A DNA stretch of 64,000 nt from JAHDHW01 sp965277415 (GCA_965277415.1 CBDICS010000109.1:186001-250000), one strand, 5' to 3'. Counted from the stretch's first letter, positions 9,671-18,462 are shown. Notes: generated by a model from the sequence alone, not told the origin. Program-made: numbers and translations.

Positions 9671-9722
9671 CTTATTATAGAAGTCATTCAAAAATGACTT
9701 CAATGCTTTTATAATCTATAGT

Positions 9723-11921
9723 TTAAATAAATGGTGCAATCACCAATGCAACTACAGACATCAATTTCAATAAGATATTTAATGAAGGTCCAGAGGTATC
9801 TTTGAAAGGATCACCAACTGTATCTCCTACTACTGTTGCTTTATGAGCATCAGAGCCTTTATAATACATTACACCTTTAATACTAACCCCTTCTTCAAAC
9901 ATTTTCTTTGCATTATCCCATGCACCACCTGCATTAGATTGGAAAATCGCCATCAAGACCCCACAAACTGTAACACCAGCTAAAAGTCCTCCCAACATCT
10001 CAGCACCTCCAAGGAAACCAACAAGTACCGGAGAGATAACAGCAATCAAACCAGGTACTACCATTTCACGGATAGAAGCTTTTGTAGAGATATCTACACA
10101 TTTGTCGTATTCTGCTTTGCCATCTGCTGCTTCAAAGGTTTTCCTATCCGCATCAGACCAATCACTCATCTCTTTACCATCATTTTTCTTCATGACTGCA
10201 AGCGCAGCTTTCAACTCAGGAATTGACTTAAACTGTCTTCTTACTTCTTGAATCATATCCATTGCTGCTCGACCTACTGCATTCATTGATAATGCAGAGA
10301 ACAAAAATGGTAACATCCCTCCTACTAATAATGCTGCCATTACTTTTGGATTCATGATGTTAATGCCTTCTATAACCCTATCCGTGCCCTCATTAGCGAC
10401 ATTATAAGCCGTAATAAAAGCAGCAAATAAAGCCAAAGTAGTCAAAGCAGCAGAACCAATTGCAAATCCTTTTCCGATTGCAGCCGTTGTATTTCCTACA
10501 GCATCTAATTTATCTGTTTTTTGTCTTACTTCTTTTTCTAATTCTGCCATCTCAGCAATACCTCCAGCATTATCTGCGATAGGGCCATAAGCATCAACCG
10601 CTAATTGAATACCTGTATTCGAAAGCATCCCAACTGCTGCAATAGCAATACCATAAAGACCTGCGAAATGATGTGCAGCAATAATCGCAGCCGCTAAAAT
10701 AATAATTGGAATAGCAGTAGAAATCATTCCCACACCAAGGCCAGCGATAATATTTGTTGCAGCTCCTGTTACGGATTGATCTACAATAGATTGAACTGGC
10801 TTAGTACCTGTACCAGTATAATATTCAGTCACAAGACCAATCAAGAGGCCAGCTGCTAAACCAAATAATACTGCCCAGAAAACACCCATTGATGAGTATG
10901 TTATTCCTCCAAAAGTCCAGGTCGCAGGCAACATCCACTGGACAATAGCAAAAGTTGCTGCCAGCATTATTCCCGCAGAAATAAACTCCCCTAAATTCAA
11001 TGCTTTTTGAGGGTCACCACCTTCTTTAACTTTTACGAAGAAGGTTCCTATAATAGAAGTAATAATTCCTGTTCCTGCTAATACTAAAGGTAATAAGACT
11101 GCTGAAAGGCCATTAAAATCATCTGCCCATCCCGGAATAGTTATAAATGCAGCCCCTAAAACCATCGTACCGATAATTGATCCTACATAAGATTCAAATA
11201 AATCTGCTCCCATACCTGCTACATCACCAACATTATCACCAACATTATCCGCAATCGTTGCTGGATTTAATGGATGATCTTCAGGAATACCTGCCTCTAC
11301 TTTTCCAACAAGGTCAGCTCCTACATCGGCCGCTTTTGTATAAATACCTCCACCTACTCTTGCAAATAAAGCTATAGATGATGCACCAAAAGAAAAACCT
11401 GTGATTACTGTAATTACTTTCGATATGTCTGTAGCGCCTTGAGCATCTTGAAACATTGCGCTATAGACTACAAATAAAGTTCCTAGCCCTAACACACCTA
11501 GTCCAACAACGCCCATTCCCATTACAGCTCCACCACTAAAGGCAACTTCAAGAGCCTTGCCTAGACTAGTACGAGCAGCATTGGTAGTTCTCACATTTGC
11601 CTTGGTCGCTACTTTCATTCCGATAAATCCTGCCAAAGCAGAACAAATCGCTCCAAGGATAAAAGAAAGCGCTACTAAAGGAGAAGATCCTTCTGTCGTT
11701 CCACTCCAAGCCATCAAACATGCAACGACCGCTACAAAGATTGCTAAAACTTTATATTCCGCTCTTAAGAAAGCCATTGCTCCATCAGAGATATTTTTGG
11801 CAATAGTAGCCATTCGCTCGGTTCCAACTTCCTGTTTTGAAACCCATGAAGATTTCCAAAAGGTGAATAGCAGTGCTACTACACCTAATACAGGAATGAT
11901 ATAAGTAATTGTTTCACCCAT
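9723..11921 (-). CDS. hppA: Membrane-bound, ion-pumping pyrophosphatase
   Basis: 732 aa with about 16 transmembrane helices. It couples pyrophosphate hydrolysis to H+ and/or Na+ export across the cytoplasmic membrane. The catalytic signature DVGADLVGKVEAGIPEDHPLNP and the paired aspartate motifs (ADNVGDNVGDVAGMGADLFESY; ADNAGGIAEMAELE; GDTVGDPFKDTSGPSLN) are all intact. The GNTTAAIGKGFAIGSAALT segment has alanine where K+-independent enzymes have lysine, so this should be a K+-dependent enzyme. In Bacteroidota such enzymes are often Na+- or dual Na+/H+-pumping; the ion cannot be fixed by eye. A promoter with both -33 TTTG and -7 TACTTTTG lies about 85-120 bp upstream. Confidence 0.95.
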   Translation of the reverse strand: MGETITYIIPVLGVVALLFTFWKSSWVSKQEVGTERMATIAKNISDGAMAFLRAEYKVLAIFVAVVACLMAWSGTTEGSSPLVALSFILGAICSALAGFIGMKVATKANVRTTNAARTSLGKALEVAFSGGAVMGMGVVGLGVLGLGTLFVVYSAMFQDAQGATDISKVITVITGFSFGASSIALFARVGGGIYTKAADVGADLVGKVEAGIPEDHPLNPATIADNVGDNVGDVAGMGADLFESYVGSIIGTMVLGAAFITIPGWADDFNGLSAVLLPLVLAGTGIITSIIGTFFVKVKEGGDPQKALNLGEFISAGIMLAATFAIVQWMLPATWTFGGITYSSMGVFWAVLFGLAAGLLIGLVTEYYTGTGTKPVQSIVDQSVTGAATNIIAGLGVGMISTAIPIIILAAAIIAAHHFAGLYGIAIAAVGMLSNTGIQLAVDAYGPIADNAGGIAEMAELEKEVRQKTDKLDAVGNTTAAIGKGFAIGSAALTTLALFAAFITAYNVANEGTDRVIEGINIMNPKVMAALLVGGMLPFLFSALSMNAVGRAAMDMIQEVRRQFKSIPELKAALAVMKKNDGKEMSDWSDADRKTFEAADGKAEYDKCVDISTKASIREMVVPGLIAVISPVLVGFLGGAEMLGGLLAGVTVCGVLMAIFQSNAGGAWDNAKKMFEEGVSIKGVMYYKGSDAHKATVVGDTVGDPFKDTSGPSLNILLKLMSVVALVIAPFI

Positions 11922-12007
11922 TTTATTTTATCGTTTTGTTTAAAAAATAGTTTAGGATTAAATTTCGTGATGCGTCTATTAGACTATATTTTTTTTATCA
12001 CGGAGGG

Positions 12008-12039
12008 CAAAAGTACGGGAATTTTGTATTTTGACCAAA
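12008..12039 (-). promoter_or_regulatory. hppA promoter (-33/-7)
   Basis: On the minus strand, TTTG (12039-12036) and TACTTTTG (12015-12008) are 20 bp apart. Both match the Bacteroidota -33 and TAnnTTTG -7 elements, with a leader of about 80 nt before the hppA ATG. Confidence 0.65.
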
Positions 12040-12177
12040 CGGTCTAGCAGATATTTCATTTTAGTACCAATGCAGAGGTTAAAGGAAGGTTCAAATTTGT
12101 CATTCCTGATAAAAAAAATTGATAATCAGTTATTTATAAAGTCAATTAAATACTGATATATAAATAGGTATTCTTCT

Positions 12178-12750
12178 TTATTCCAACCAAGTTACTTTTG
12201 ATTCAATTGATGTTCGATTAGAAGGTAAAGCTTCTCCGTCATAATTCCCCATATAGAAAAAACCAAGACAGTGCTCACCATCATTTAAATCCAACAATTT
12301 CTGAATATCGTGCATCGACTTCGGTGAACTCCAATAAGCGCCAATGCCATAAGCCGTGGCAGTCAACCACATATTCTGAACGGCACAAGAGACCGCTGCA
12401 ATTTCCTCCCACTCTGGAACACTTTCACTAGGATCTCTTTGCATACAAATTGCAATAACACAAGCACACTGGAGTGGCTTCTTTAAGGTCTTTTCGTATT
12501 TCTTTTCTGAAAATTTATCTTCTGGCGTATGCGTCTTATAAAAATCAGCTTGAAAAGCGCTCAATTTTTTCAAAAATTCACCTGTCATGACCTTAAATCG
12601 CCAAGGCTCTGTTCGCTTATGAGTTGGTGCCCAATTTGCGTTTTCCAATATGATTTTAATCGTTTCTTTGGAAATTGGCGTTCCAGCATACATCGGAGGA
12701 AAAACCGCTCGGCGTTTTCGAATTAGTTCATTAATCAAATTTACATCCAT
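12178..12750 (-). CDS. Nitroreductase-family FMN oxidoreductase (YdjA-like)
   Basis: 190 aa, the short single-domain size of the YdjA-like branch. Motifs expected for FMN binding are present: RKRRAVFPPMYAG near the N-terminus (arginine pair contacting the phosphate), ENANWAPTHKRTEPWRFKV, and the C-terminal GIGAYWSSP and GFFYMGNYDG segments. These cytoplasmic flavoenzymes reduce nitro or quinone compounds with NAD(P)H; the natural substrate is unknown. It is a single gene, divergent from the metal-uptake operon. A -7-like TATATTCG lies about 100 bp upstream on the minus strand. Confidence 0.85.
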   Translation of the reverse strand: MDVNLINELIRKRRAVFPPMYAGTPISKETIKIILENANWAPTHKRTEPWRFKVMTGEFLKKLSAFQADFYKTHTPEDKFSEKKYEKTLKKPLQCACVIAICMQRDPSESVPEWEEIAAVSCAVQNMWLTATAYGIGAYWSSPKSMHDIQKLLDLNDGEHCLGFFYMGNYDGEALPSNRTSIESKVTWLE

Positions 12751-13026
12751 CCTTGAGACTCATTTTATGTTTGTTTGAATATACTTATTTCATCTACCCT
12801 CTGTAAGAACTTGTTTAAAATTCCATTAATCGGCTACAAGCAGCATTTTTTGCGAATATACAAAATCGCCGAATACGAATATTCGTATGTTAGAGATTTA
12901 CATAGTAATTGCAAGAAAGATATTTTAGATTGTATTATAGTGGCCGCTTTGCTTATGAAATTTCTCAAAACCAAGCAAATCTTTCAGTTGCTATGGGTAG
13001 AATTAATTTTAAATTTACAAAACAAT
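12751..13026. other. Intergenic region with a degenerate repeat copy
   Basis: No convincing gene. 12907-12965 (GATATTTTAGATTGTATTATAGTGG, then GCTTTGCTTATGA) is a decayed relative of the repeats at 9346-9427 and 39450-39492. The nitroreductase -7-like element is also here. Confidence 0.5.
12853..12860 (-). promoter_or_regulatory. Possible -7 element of the nitroreductase gene
   Basis: Minus-strand TATATTCG (one mismatch to TAnnTTTG) lies within a 17-bp block, TTTTGTATATTCGCAAA, that also occurs before the beta-CASP gene at 20245-20261. Confidence 0.35.
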
Positions 13027-13048
13027 ATTTTTAGACTAATCTAAAAAT
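13027..13048. promoter_or_regulatory. DtxR/MntR-type operator
   Basis: A perfect 9-bp inverted repeat, ATTTTTAGA and TCTAAAAAT, separated by CTAA. This is the form of operators bound by DtxR/MntR/IdeR dimers (TTAG...CTAA cores). It lies immediately upstream of the -7 element of a DtxR-family gene, so it would cover the -33 region and give autorepression of the operon by metal. Confidence 0.8.
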
Positions 13049-13051
13049 CAT

Positions 13052-13059
13052 TACATTTG
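13052..13059 (+). promoter_or_regulatory. -7 element of the metal-uptake operon
   Basis: TACATTTG, an exact match to TAnnTTTG, 4 bp after the palindromic operator and 21 bp before the ATG at 13081. Its position excludes the TTG at 13057 as a start codon. Confidence 0.75.
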
Positions 13060-13080
13060 TACAGAACAGTATATAAAATT

Positions 13081-13740
13081 ATGATTTCTCATACAGAAGA
13101 AAATTATTTAAAAGCAATTTTTAAGCTTTTAGAAAAAGGTGAAAAATCAGCTAGTACTAATGCAATTTCGAAAGAAATGAACACTAGTGCCGCATCTGTC
13201 ACCGACATGTTGAAACGATTGTCTGAAAAGAAAATGATTCATTATGAAAAATATAAAGGGGTCAAATTAACCGATACGGGTACTCAAGTAGCAACAATAC
13301 TGATAAGGAAACATCGCCTTTGGGAAGTATTCCTTGTGAACAAGCTCAATTTCTCATGGGAAGAGGTCCATGATATTGCTGAAGAAATGGAACATATTCA
13401 ATCTACCGAGTTGATCAATCGTTTGGATTCTTTTCTAAATTATCCAAAGTTTGATCCGCATGGAGATCCCATCCCTGATGCTAATGGTAATATTGCTTAT
13501 CGACATCAAATTGCTCTAACCAGCATTGAAAGCGAAGAACATGTAATTGTTGTTGGTGTAAAAGAACATTCTACTCCATTTTTAAAATATTTAGATCAAA
13601 TCGGGCTCGCTTTAGGATCAGAAATACAAGTGATCGAACACTTTGATTATGATGATTCTACCAAAATACTAATCGATAAAAAATCAGAATATACTATATC
13701 TCATAAAGTATGTCAAAACATACTTGTTCAAAAGGCATAA
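13081..13740 (+). CDS. DtxR/MntR-family metal-dependent transcriptional repressor
   Basis: 219 aa from the ATG at 13081 (MISHTEENYLKAIFKL, the usual family start); the upstream TTG lies inside the promoter. N-terminal winged helix-turn-helix (about 1-65; STNAISKEMNTSAASVTDMLKRL is the recognition region), then the helical dimerisation and metal-binding domain (RKHRLWEVFLVNKLNFSWEEVHDIAEEMEHI), then a C-terminal FeoA/SH3-like domain (about 145-215). Such proteins bind Mn2+ or Fe2+ and repress uptake genes. The operator and the two transporter genes that follow directly (stop and next ATG abut) show what it controls. Whether it senses Mn or Fe cannot be decided from sequence. Confidence 0.92.
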   Translation: MISHTEENYLKAIFKLLEKGEKSASTNAISKEMNTSAASVTDMLKRLSEKKMIHYEKYKGVKLTDTGTQVATILIRKHRLWEVFLVNKLNFSWEEVHDIAEEMEHIQSTELINRLDSFLNYPKFDPHGDPIPDANGNIAYRHQIALTSIESEEHVIVVGVKEHSTPFLKYLDQIGLALGSEIQVIEHFDYDDSTKILIDKKSEYTISHKVCQNILVQKA

Positions 13741-14748
13741 ATGATGAAAAATATATTTTTAATATTCCTATTCCTTGCTTATAGTTTTGCTTCATATGGC
13801 CAAGCTAAACCAAAGGTAGTAGCTACTGCTTCTATGATATGGGATATGGCAAAAAATATCGGTGGCGATTATATCGACATCCAATGTATTGTTCCTATCG
13901 GCGGCGACCCACATATATATGAACCTATACCCAAAGATGCAAAAATGGTTTCTTCGGCACAATTAGTTTTAAAAAATGGCCTCACTTTCGAGGGGTGGCT
14001 AGATGAGCTTATTGAAAACTCTGGTACAAAGGCTAGAATAGTCACTGTAACAGATGGGATCAATCCAATCCAAAGTGATGCGGCGCTTCATAATGCTGCT
14101 GATCCTCATGCCTGGATGGATGCTAGTCGTGCATACATGTACATTAAAAATATCAAAACCGCATTCTCTGATTTATTACCTCAACATAAAGAGGTTTTTG
14201 AAAAAAACTATGAAGATTACTTAACACAGCTTCAGGAGCTCGATGCTTATATTCTTCAAAAAATTAAATCTATTCCTACAGATAAAAGAATCCTAATCAC
14301 TTCTCATGATGCATTTCAATATTATGGTAGGCGTTATGGAATCCGATTAGAGGCTATTCTCGGAATTTCGACAGATGCTCAAGCACAGACTTCAGATATC
14401 AAGAGAATCAATAAGGTTATCAGAGAGAGCAATGTTCCTGCTGCTTTTATAGAAAGTACAATTAATCCAAAATTACTTCAACAACTAGCCACAGATAATA
14501 ACATTAGCATCGGTGGAAAACTATATGCTGATTCTATTGGAGATGAAGAAAGTGAAGCTTCGACTTATATTGACATGATGAAGTATAATACAGATACTAT
14601 CGTAGAAAGCTTACTTCAAAAAAAGAAACAAGAAAAAGAAACAAGTAAGGAAGAAGCACCAGTCAGTAATTATTGGCTTTATGGTTTAATTGCAATTTTA
14701 TTTATTGGTGGATTTTTCGCTGTCGTCAAAAAATTAAACAATAATTAA
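13741..14748 (+). CDS. Metal ABC transporter substrate-binding protein (ZnuA/MntC-like), C-terminally anchored
   Basis: 335 aa. Signal peptide 1-20 (ending FASYGQ), then a cluster A-I solute-binding fold. The metal ligands expected for the Zn/Mn/Fe group are visible: His in GGDPHIYEP, His in ADPHAWMD, Glu/His-region FIESTINPK and Asp in LYADSIGDEE. Unlike ordinary periplasmic binding proteins it ends in a single membrane helix (about 308-328, WLYGLIAILFIGGFFAVV) with a basic tail, preceded by a charged linker, so it is probably tethered to the inner membrane. It follows the repressor gene without a gap and precedes the ATPase by 4 bp. Confidence 0.88.
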   Translation: MMKNIFLIFLFLAYSFASYGQAKPKVVATASMIWDMAKNIGGDYIDIQCIVPIGGDPHIYEPIPKDAKMVSSAQLVLKNGLTFEGWLDELIENSGTKARIVTVTDGINPIQSDAALHNAADPHAWMDASRAYMYIKNIKTAFSDLLPQHKEVFEKNYEDYLTQLQELDAYILQKIKSIPTDKRILITSHDAFQYYGRRYGIRLEAILGISTDAQAQTSDIKRINKVIRESNVPAAFIESTINPKLLQQLATDNNISIGGKLYADSIGDEESEASTYIDMMKYNTDTIVESLLQKKKQEKETSKEEAPVSNYWLYGLIAILFIGGFFAVVKKLNNN

Positions 14749-14752
14749 GCGT

Positions 14753-15493
14753 ATGTTTTCAATCGAGATTAAGGGTTTGTCTGTTTCTTATGAGAAGAAA
14801 AGAGTTTTGACCAATATATTTTTAAATCTGGATGCCGGAAAAATCCATGGCGTAGTTGGTCCAAATGGTGCTGGGAAATCTACTCTATTTAAGTCGATTC
14901 TCGGTCTTCTTGATATTAATACCGGTACTATATTAATCAATGGTAAAGGGATAAAATCACAGCGAAAAGAAGTCGTTTATGTCCCTCAAAAAAATGATGT
15001 AGATTGGAATTTTCCTGCTACTGTTTTTGATATTGTATTAATGGGACGGTATCCACATAAGAAAGTTTTTAGTCGGATATCAAAAGAAGATAAGCAGATT
15101 ACAATGGACGCATTGGAAGAAACAGGAATGACCCCATTCAAAAATCGTCAAATTGGAGAACTTTCTGGTGGCCAACAACAACGTGTTTTTATAGCCAGAG
15201 CATTATGCCAAAAAGCTGAAATATTCCTTCTCGATGAACCCTTTGTTGGAGTAGATATGATTACAGAAGAAAAGATTATCCAAATTTTAAAAAAATTAGC
15301 AAATGCTGGAAAGACATTACTAGTTGTTCATCACGACCTTTCTACGGTCGTCAACTATTTTGATAAAGTGGTTTTATTGAACCAAAGATTAATTGCCTAT
15401 GGAGATACAGCGACAACATTTACACCTGAGAATATTACAAAGGCATATGGAGGTCAATTACCTATTTTACATAAAACAGGAATGGTAGAATAA
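14753..15493 (+). CDS. Metal ABC transporter ATP-binding protein (ZnuC/MntA-like)
   Basis: 246 aa, a single ABC ATPase domain. Walker A GPNGAGKST (about 38-46), Q-loop VPQKNDVDWNFPATVFDIVLMGR (the DVDWxFP pattern is typical of Mn/Zn/Fe importers), signature LSGGQQQRVFIARAL, Walker B IFLLDEPFVGVD and switch histidine VVHHDL are intact. It energises uptake of the metal captured by the preceding binding protein. The partner permease is not here: the next gene, 22 bp on, is on the opposite strand and unrelated. The channel must be encoded elsewhere or was lost from this locus. Confidence 0.92.
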   Translation: MFSIEIKGLSVSYEKKRVLTNIFLNLDAGKIHGVVGPNGAGKSTLFKSILGLLDINTGTILINGKGIKSQRKEVVYVPQKNDVDWNFPATVFDIVLMGRYPHKKVFSRISKEDKQITMDALEETGMTPFKNRQIGELSGGQQQRVFIARALCQKAEIFLLDEPFVGVDMITEEKIIQILKKLANAGKTLLVVHHDLSTVVNYFDKVVLLNQRLIAYGDTATTFTPENITKAYGGQLPILHKTGMVE

Positions 15494-15515
15494 GCCCTCC
15501 AATATCTTTTCTAAA

Positions 15516-16826
15516 TTATTTAAAGGCCATATTTAATCCAAACCTCGCATTTACATTTCTACTATCATAAGGCTGAAAAACGCTGATAATATTATCCGTG
15601 ACTGCAAATAACTGAACTGGTCCAAATTTTACAGTAGCATTCAATCCAACATTATCATAAGTTTTATTCCTAATAGCATAGACTGCTCCTACAGAAAGTA
15701 TTTTTCCAATATTCACAGAAGCACTTGTTGCAAAAGCAGGAAATATAGTTCCTCGATAAATTTCCGAGTAAAACAGCCCTCCTACTTTGAACATATCATT
15801 GACTCGATAAGTACCACTTAGATAAACTTTAGTAGGTAACATCGTACTATACGATCCTGTGGTTTCAGTAAAGTCAAAAATTTCTTGTAATGTATCTAAG
15901 GTTTCTTCAAAAGAAACATCATCATCGTTTATGATATCAGACACATCTAAACCTTCATAAGTATAAGCGCCCCTGCTTGTATAGTTCTTTGTATTTTCAG
16001 ACCATTTGATTGCACCTAAGTCGATAATACTTGCTGCAATTTTTATATTTTTAAGATTAATAGTCGCTCCTAAATCCACTGCTACACCAAGATTAGGTGT
16101 CGTTATTTTATCAAAAGAAAACTCGCCAAAATCCAAAGAGAAATCTCCATCTTGATCATAAGCTAAGAAGGAAGAAGAATTGATTCGATAATCAGTAGTA
16201 AAAGTCAACTGATAAATATCAGGGTCAGTATACAGACTAGCATCTGTACGATCACTTGATACATCACCTATTCCTGTAAGTATTTTCACTCGAGCTCCAG
16301 CAGTTACATTCAAGAATTTCATTGCTGCTCCTAGACCAAATTCATTATAAGCAAAGGCTTGAAAGTCAGGGCCTATTTCTATAGTCTCATCTATAAATTG
16401 AGCATTACCATTCCATGCTAATTCCACTAAATCTTTAGGATAATCTAAAAATGCATTGAATTTCATGGCATGGTTGAAACTAAAGCGAATATTTTTGATT
16501 CCAAAGGAGACACTAGTTGTTTCTACCTCAAAATTGGTGAATAACTGATTATTATTTGACAAGCTCTTCAATACTCTACTAATATCCAACACATTTTCAC
16601 CAGTAGTGCTCGTCACAACTACATCATTATAGGATGGTCCAGTATGAGCAATATTGAAATACAAACCAGGTAAGCCATAATGCACTTTATGTTCTGTCAT
16701 AAAGGCTGGATTTGTTTTACTAGATTGCCATGTATTTCTTAAAAAATGAAGGCTTAATTCTTGTTGTGCTGAAAGCGCACACACTGTAGAAGCAAAGAAA
16801 AGAATAAAGAATAGCTTTCTCAGCAT
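15516..16826 (-). CDS. DUF5723-family secreted/outer-membrane protein
   Basis: 436 aa. Signal peptide 1-21 (ending ALSAQ), then a beta-rich barrel-like sequence: NPAFMTEHKVHYGLPGLYFNIAHTGPSYNDV, which matches the start of DUF5723 proteins, followed by repeated strand pairs and a C-terminal strand ending FGLNMAFK. The family is confined to Bacteroidota and its function is unknown. It lies downstream of a lipoprotein gene on the same strand (112 bp away, with a small inserted element between), so the two may be co-transcribed, giving an outer-membrane barrel plus lipoprotein pair. Confidence 0.75.
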   Translation of the reverse strand: MLRKLFFILFFASTVCALSAQQELSLHFLRNTWQSSKTNPAFMTEHKVHYGLPGLYFNIAHTGPSYNDVVVTSTTGENVLDISRVLKSLSNNNQLFTNFEVETTSVSFGIKNIRFSFNHAMKFNAFLDYPKDLVELAWNGNAQFIDETIEIGPDFQAFAYNEFGLGAAMKFLNVTAGARVKILTGIGDVSSDRTDASLYTDPDIYQLTFTTDYRINSSSFLAYDQDGDFSLDFGEFSFDKITTPNLGVAVDLGATINLKNIKIAASIIDLGAIKWSENTKNYTSRGAYTYEGLDVSDIINDDDVSFEETLDTLQEIFDFTETTGSYSTMLPTKVYLSGTYRVNDMFKVGGLFYSEIYRGTIFPAFATSASVNIGKILSVGAVYAIRNKTYDNVGLNATVKFGPVQLFAVTDNIISVFQPYDSRNVNARFGLNMAFK

Positions 16827-16892
16827 CGCAAATATTATTTAGTTTTATGAAAAGTATTGTCCCCTATTATAGTACAATACTGGTTTTCTCTC

Positions 16893-16942
16893 TATGAAAT
16901 TGTTCAAAAATAGCTTAGCAGCCATTTTCCTACAACTTCTAT
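16893..16942. repeat. Short MITE-like element (44 bp plus TAT target duplication)
   Basis: Terminal inverted repeats GAAATTGTTCAAAAATAGC (16896-16914) and GCCATTTTCCTACAACTTC (16921-16939), with only 6 bp between them, flanked by TAT on both sides. The ends match the larger elements at 25767-25929 and 45122-45280, so this looks like an internally deleted copy. Its last base forms part of the stop codon of the gene at 16939-18462. Confidence 0.65.
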
Positions 16943-18462
16943 TCCTTAATACCAACTTTCATACCCATTCTAAATTCAACGTCCTGATCTGAAAATATTT
17001 TTACTTCTTCCGTGCCATTATTGACTGTTGAAAAGGAGGCATTAATGAAAATATTTTTTGCTGATTTAATTCTCTCGAAACGCTCAGTATCAAAAGTCGA
17101 ATAGCTTATCTTCTCAGTTCTATCAGTCACCAAACCAGCTCCATCAACAGGAGCAGCCTCCATAATAAGGTCGGCAGGTACGAATAAAGAATCTAGAATA
17201 TTCCCTCCATTATCTGCAAAATAAGCTTGCAGCCCTACATCTACTGGAATTCCATTATCTGCAATTAATTTGAATTCTATATAATCTACATTTTCGTATT
17301 CACTAAAATCTATTGAAAAAGTGTCTCTTGCCTCAAAACCTATAGCTGTTCCATGAACTGGAAGATTTACTTCTACCTGCACTTTAAAAAAACTAGAATC
17401 CGTCAAAAAACCTCTAATAGCCGTATCTTGATCAGGGTTTGGAACAGCATCAAAATCATAATCTACGGATACTGGCCCCTCTCCTATTATAGTAGCAATA
17501 TTTGAATTTTCATCATCGAAATAAAAATCAGTAGTTTTAACTTGCCCCACTTCATCTAATGTCGGATAATCAAAGTTTATCCCATTATCAATGAAAGGGC
17601 TCTCTAATTCTAATGTATTACCATCTACTGTCAAAATAGATAATAAGTTTGTCTGTGATCTCACTGGAAACCCAAAGGAATTTTCAACTCCAATTAATAT
17701 GGTAGGTTCTGAGAAATACACATCTCCTCTTGTCCAATTTTCAAAAAATTCAATTTCAATAGTATCCCGAGGTAATTCATATAAATCAGTACCAAGGTAT
17801 CCTTCTACATAAGAAGCTTCAAAGTCCCTAAATAACATAACAAAATTAGTCAAAGTATCTGCATAACCTACATTAGGTCGAAAAGCCTGATATCTGACAG
17901 AGATACTATCGTCAATAGGAAATAGTGTATAGCCCGTGATATCTATTGGAGTCTGTAAATATGCTTCTGATAACTCAGAATGCTCTCTTATTTTTTCAAA
18001 TATTTGTCCATCTTTTATTGCATTAGGTATAGATACTTTTACAGTAAGTGGTTCGCCATGTTCTATTTCATAGAACCATTCTATTGATCCTTTTTTCAAG
18101 ACTGCTAAATCAACATCCACACTACCAGGAACGTTAAACCCTAGTCTAATCGTAGTATCTACAACCGGAAAAGGAATAACCGGAAAACCTGCAAATATGT
18201 CTGTACTGGATCTAGCCACTACATTACCTTTATAATTTAGTTGGATCAAACCATCTGGGAGGATAGTAATAAAAGTTTCCTCATCAAATTTGTTTAGTAC
18301 ATCTTGAAAAGAAGCCGTTCCAGAGAAAAGGGGAATTGCAAATTCTGCGTCATAGTTCACGACCTCCAGATCATCAAGGTCATCTAAGCGATTACAGGCC
18401 ATGACCATTAACAAACACGAAAGACTTGCAAAAACAAAGACGATTAAGTTTTGCTTTTTCAT
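16939..18462 (-). CDS. Hypothetical lipoprotein, beta-rich
   Basis: 507 aa. The leader ends in VMACNRLDDLDD, a lipobox with Cys23, so a lipoprotein is expected. The mature part is rich in Asp, Asn and aromatic residues with alternating hydrophobics, suggesting beta-sandwich domains; the last third (VQVEVNLPVHGTAIGFEARDTFSIDFSEYENVDYIEFKLIADNGIPVDV) looks like a separate domain. I do not recognise a named family. It precedes the DUF5723 gene on the same strand and may be its partner. The TAG stop is made partly from the end of an inserted repeat element, so the native C-terminus may have been longer. Confidence 0.65.
   Translation of the reverse strand: MKKQNLIVFVFASLSCLLMVMACNRLDDLDDLEVVNYDAEFAIPLFSGTASFQDVLNKFDEETFITILPDGLIQLNYKGNVVARSSTDIFAGFPVIPFPVVDTTIRLGFNVPGSVDVDLAVLKKGSIEWFYEIEHGEPLTVKVSIPNAIKDGQIFEKIREHSELSEAYLQTPIDITGYTLFPIDDSISVRYQAFRPNVGYADTLTNFVMLFRDFEASYVEGYLGTDLYELPRDTIEIEFFENWTRGDVYFSEPTILIGVENSFGFPVRSQTNLLSILTVDGNTLELESPFIDNGINFDYPTLDEVGQVKTTDFYFDDENSNIATIIGEGPVSVDYDFDAVPNPDQDTAIRGFLTDSSFFKVQVEVNLPVHGTAIGFEARDTFSIDFSEYENVDYIEFKLIADNGIPVDVGLQAYFADNGGNILDSLFVPADLIMEAAPVDGAGLVTDRTEKISYSTFDTERFERIKSAKNIFINASFSTVNNGTEEVKIFSDQDVEFRMGMKVGIKE

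Larger units (their letters stand above)
9127..9722. other. 596-bp intergenic region with a repeat element
   Basis: Contains no convincing gene; open frames here are short and unlike protein. It holds one copy of the dispersed hairpin repeat (9381-9427) with its conserved tail (9428-9482), a right-end-like fragment of the GAAGTTGTT element (TTTGAACAACTTCC near 9620), and the terminator of hppA at 9641-9670. The stretch 9346-9383 is similar to 12907-12945 and 39450-39470. Confidence 0.6.

Noticed and set aside
12775..13044. 89-codon frame upstream of the DtxR-family gene
   Set aside because: It runs through the decayed repeat copy and into the operator; not protein-like.
13057..13080. TTG at 13057 as start of the DtxR-family protein
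   Set aside because: The TTG is part of the -7 element TACATTTG; the ATG at 13081 gives the normal family N-terminus.
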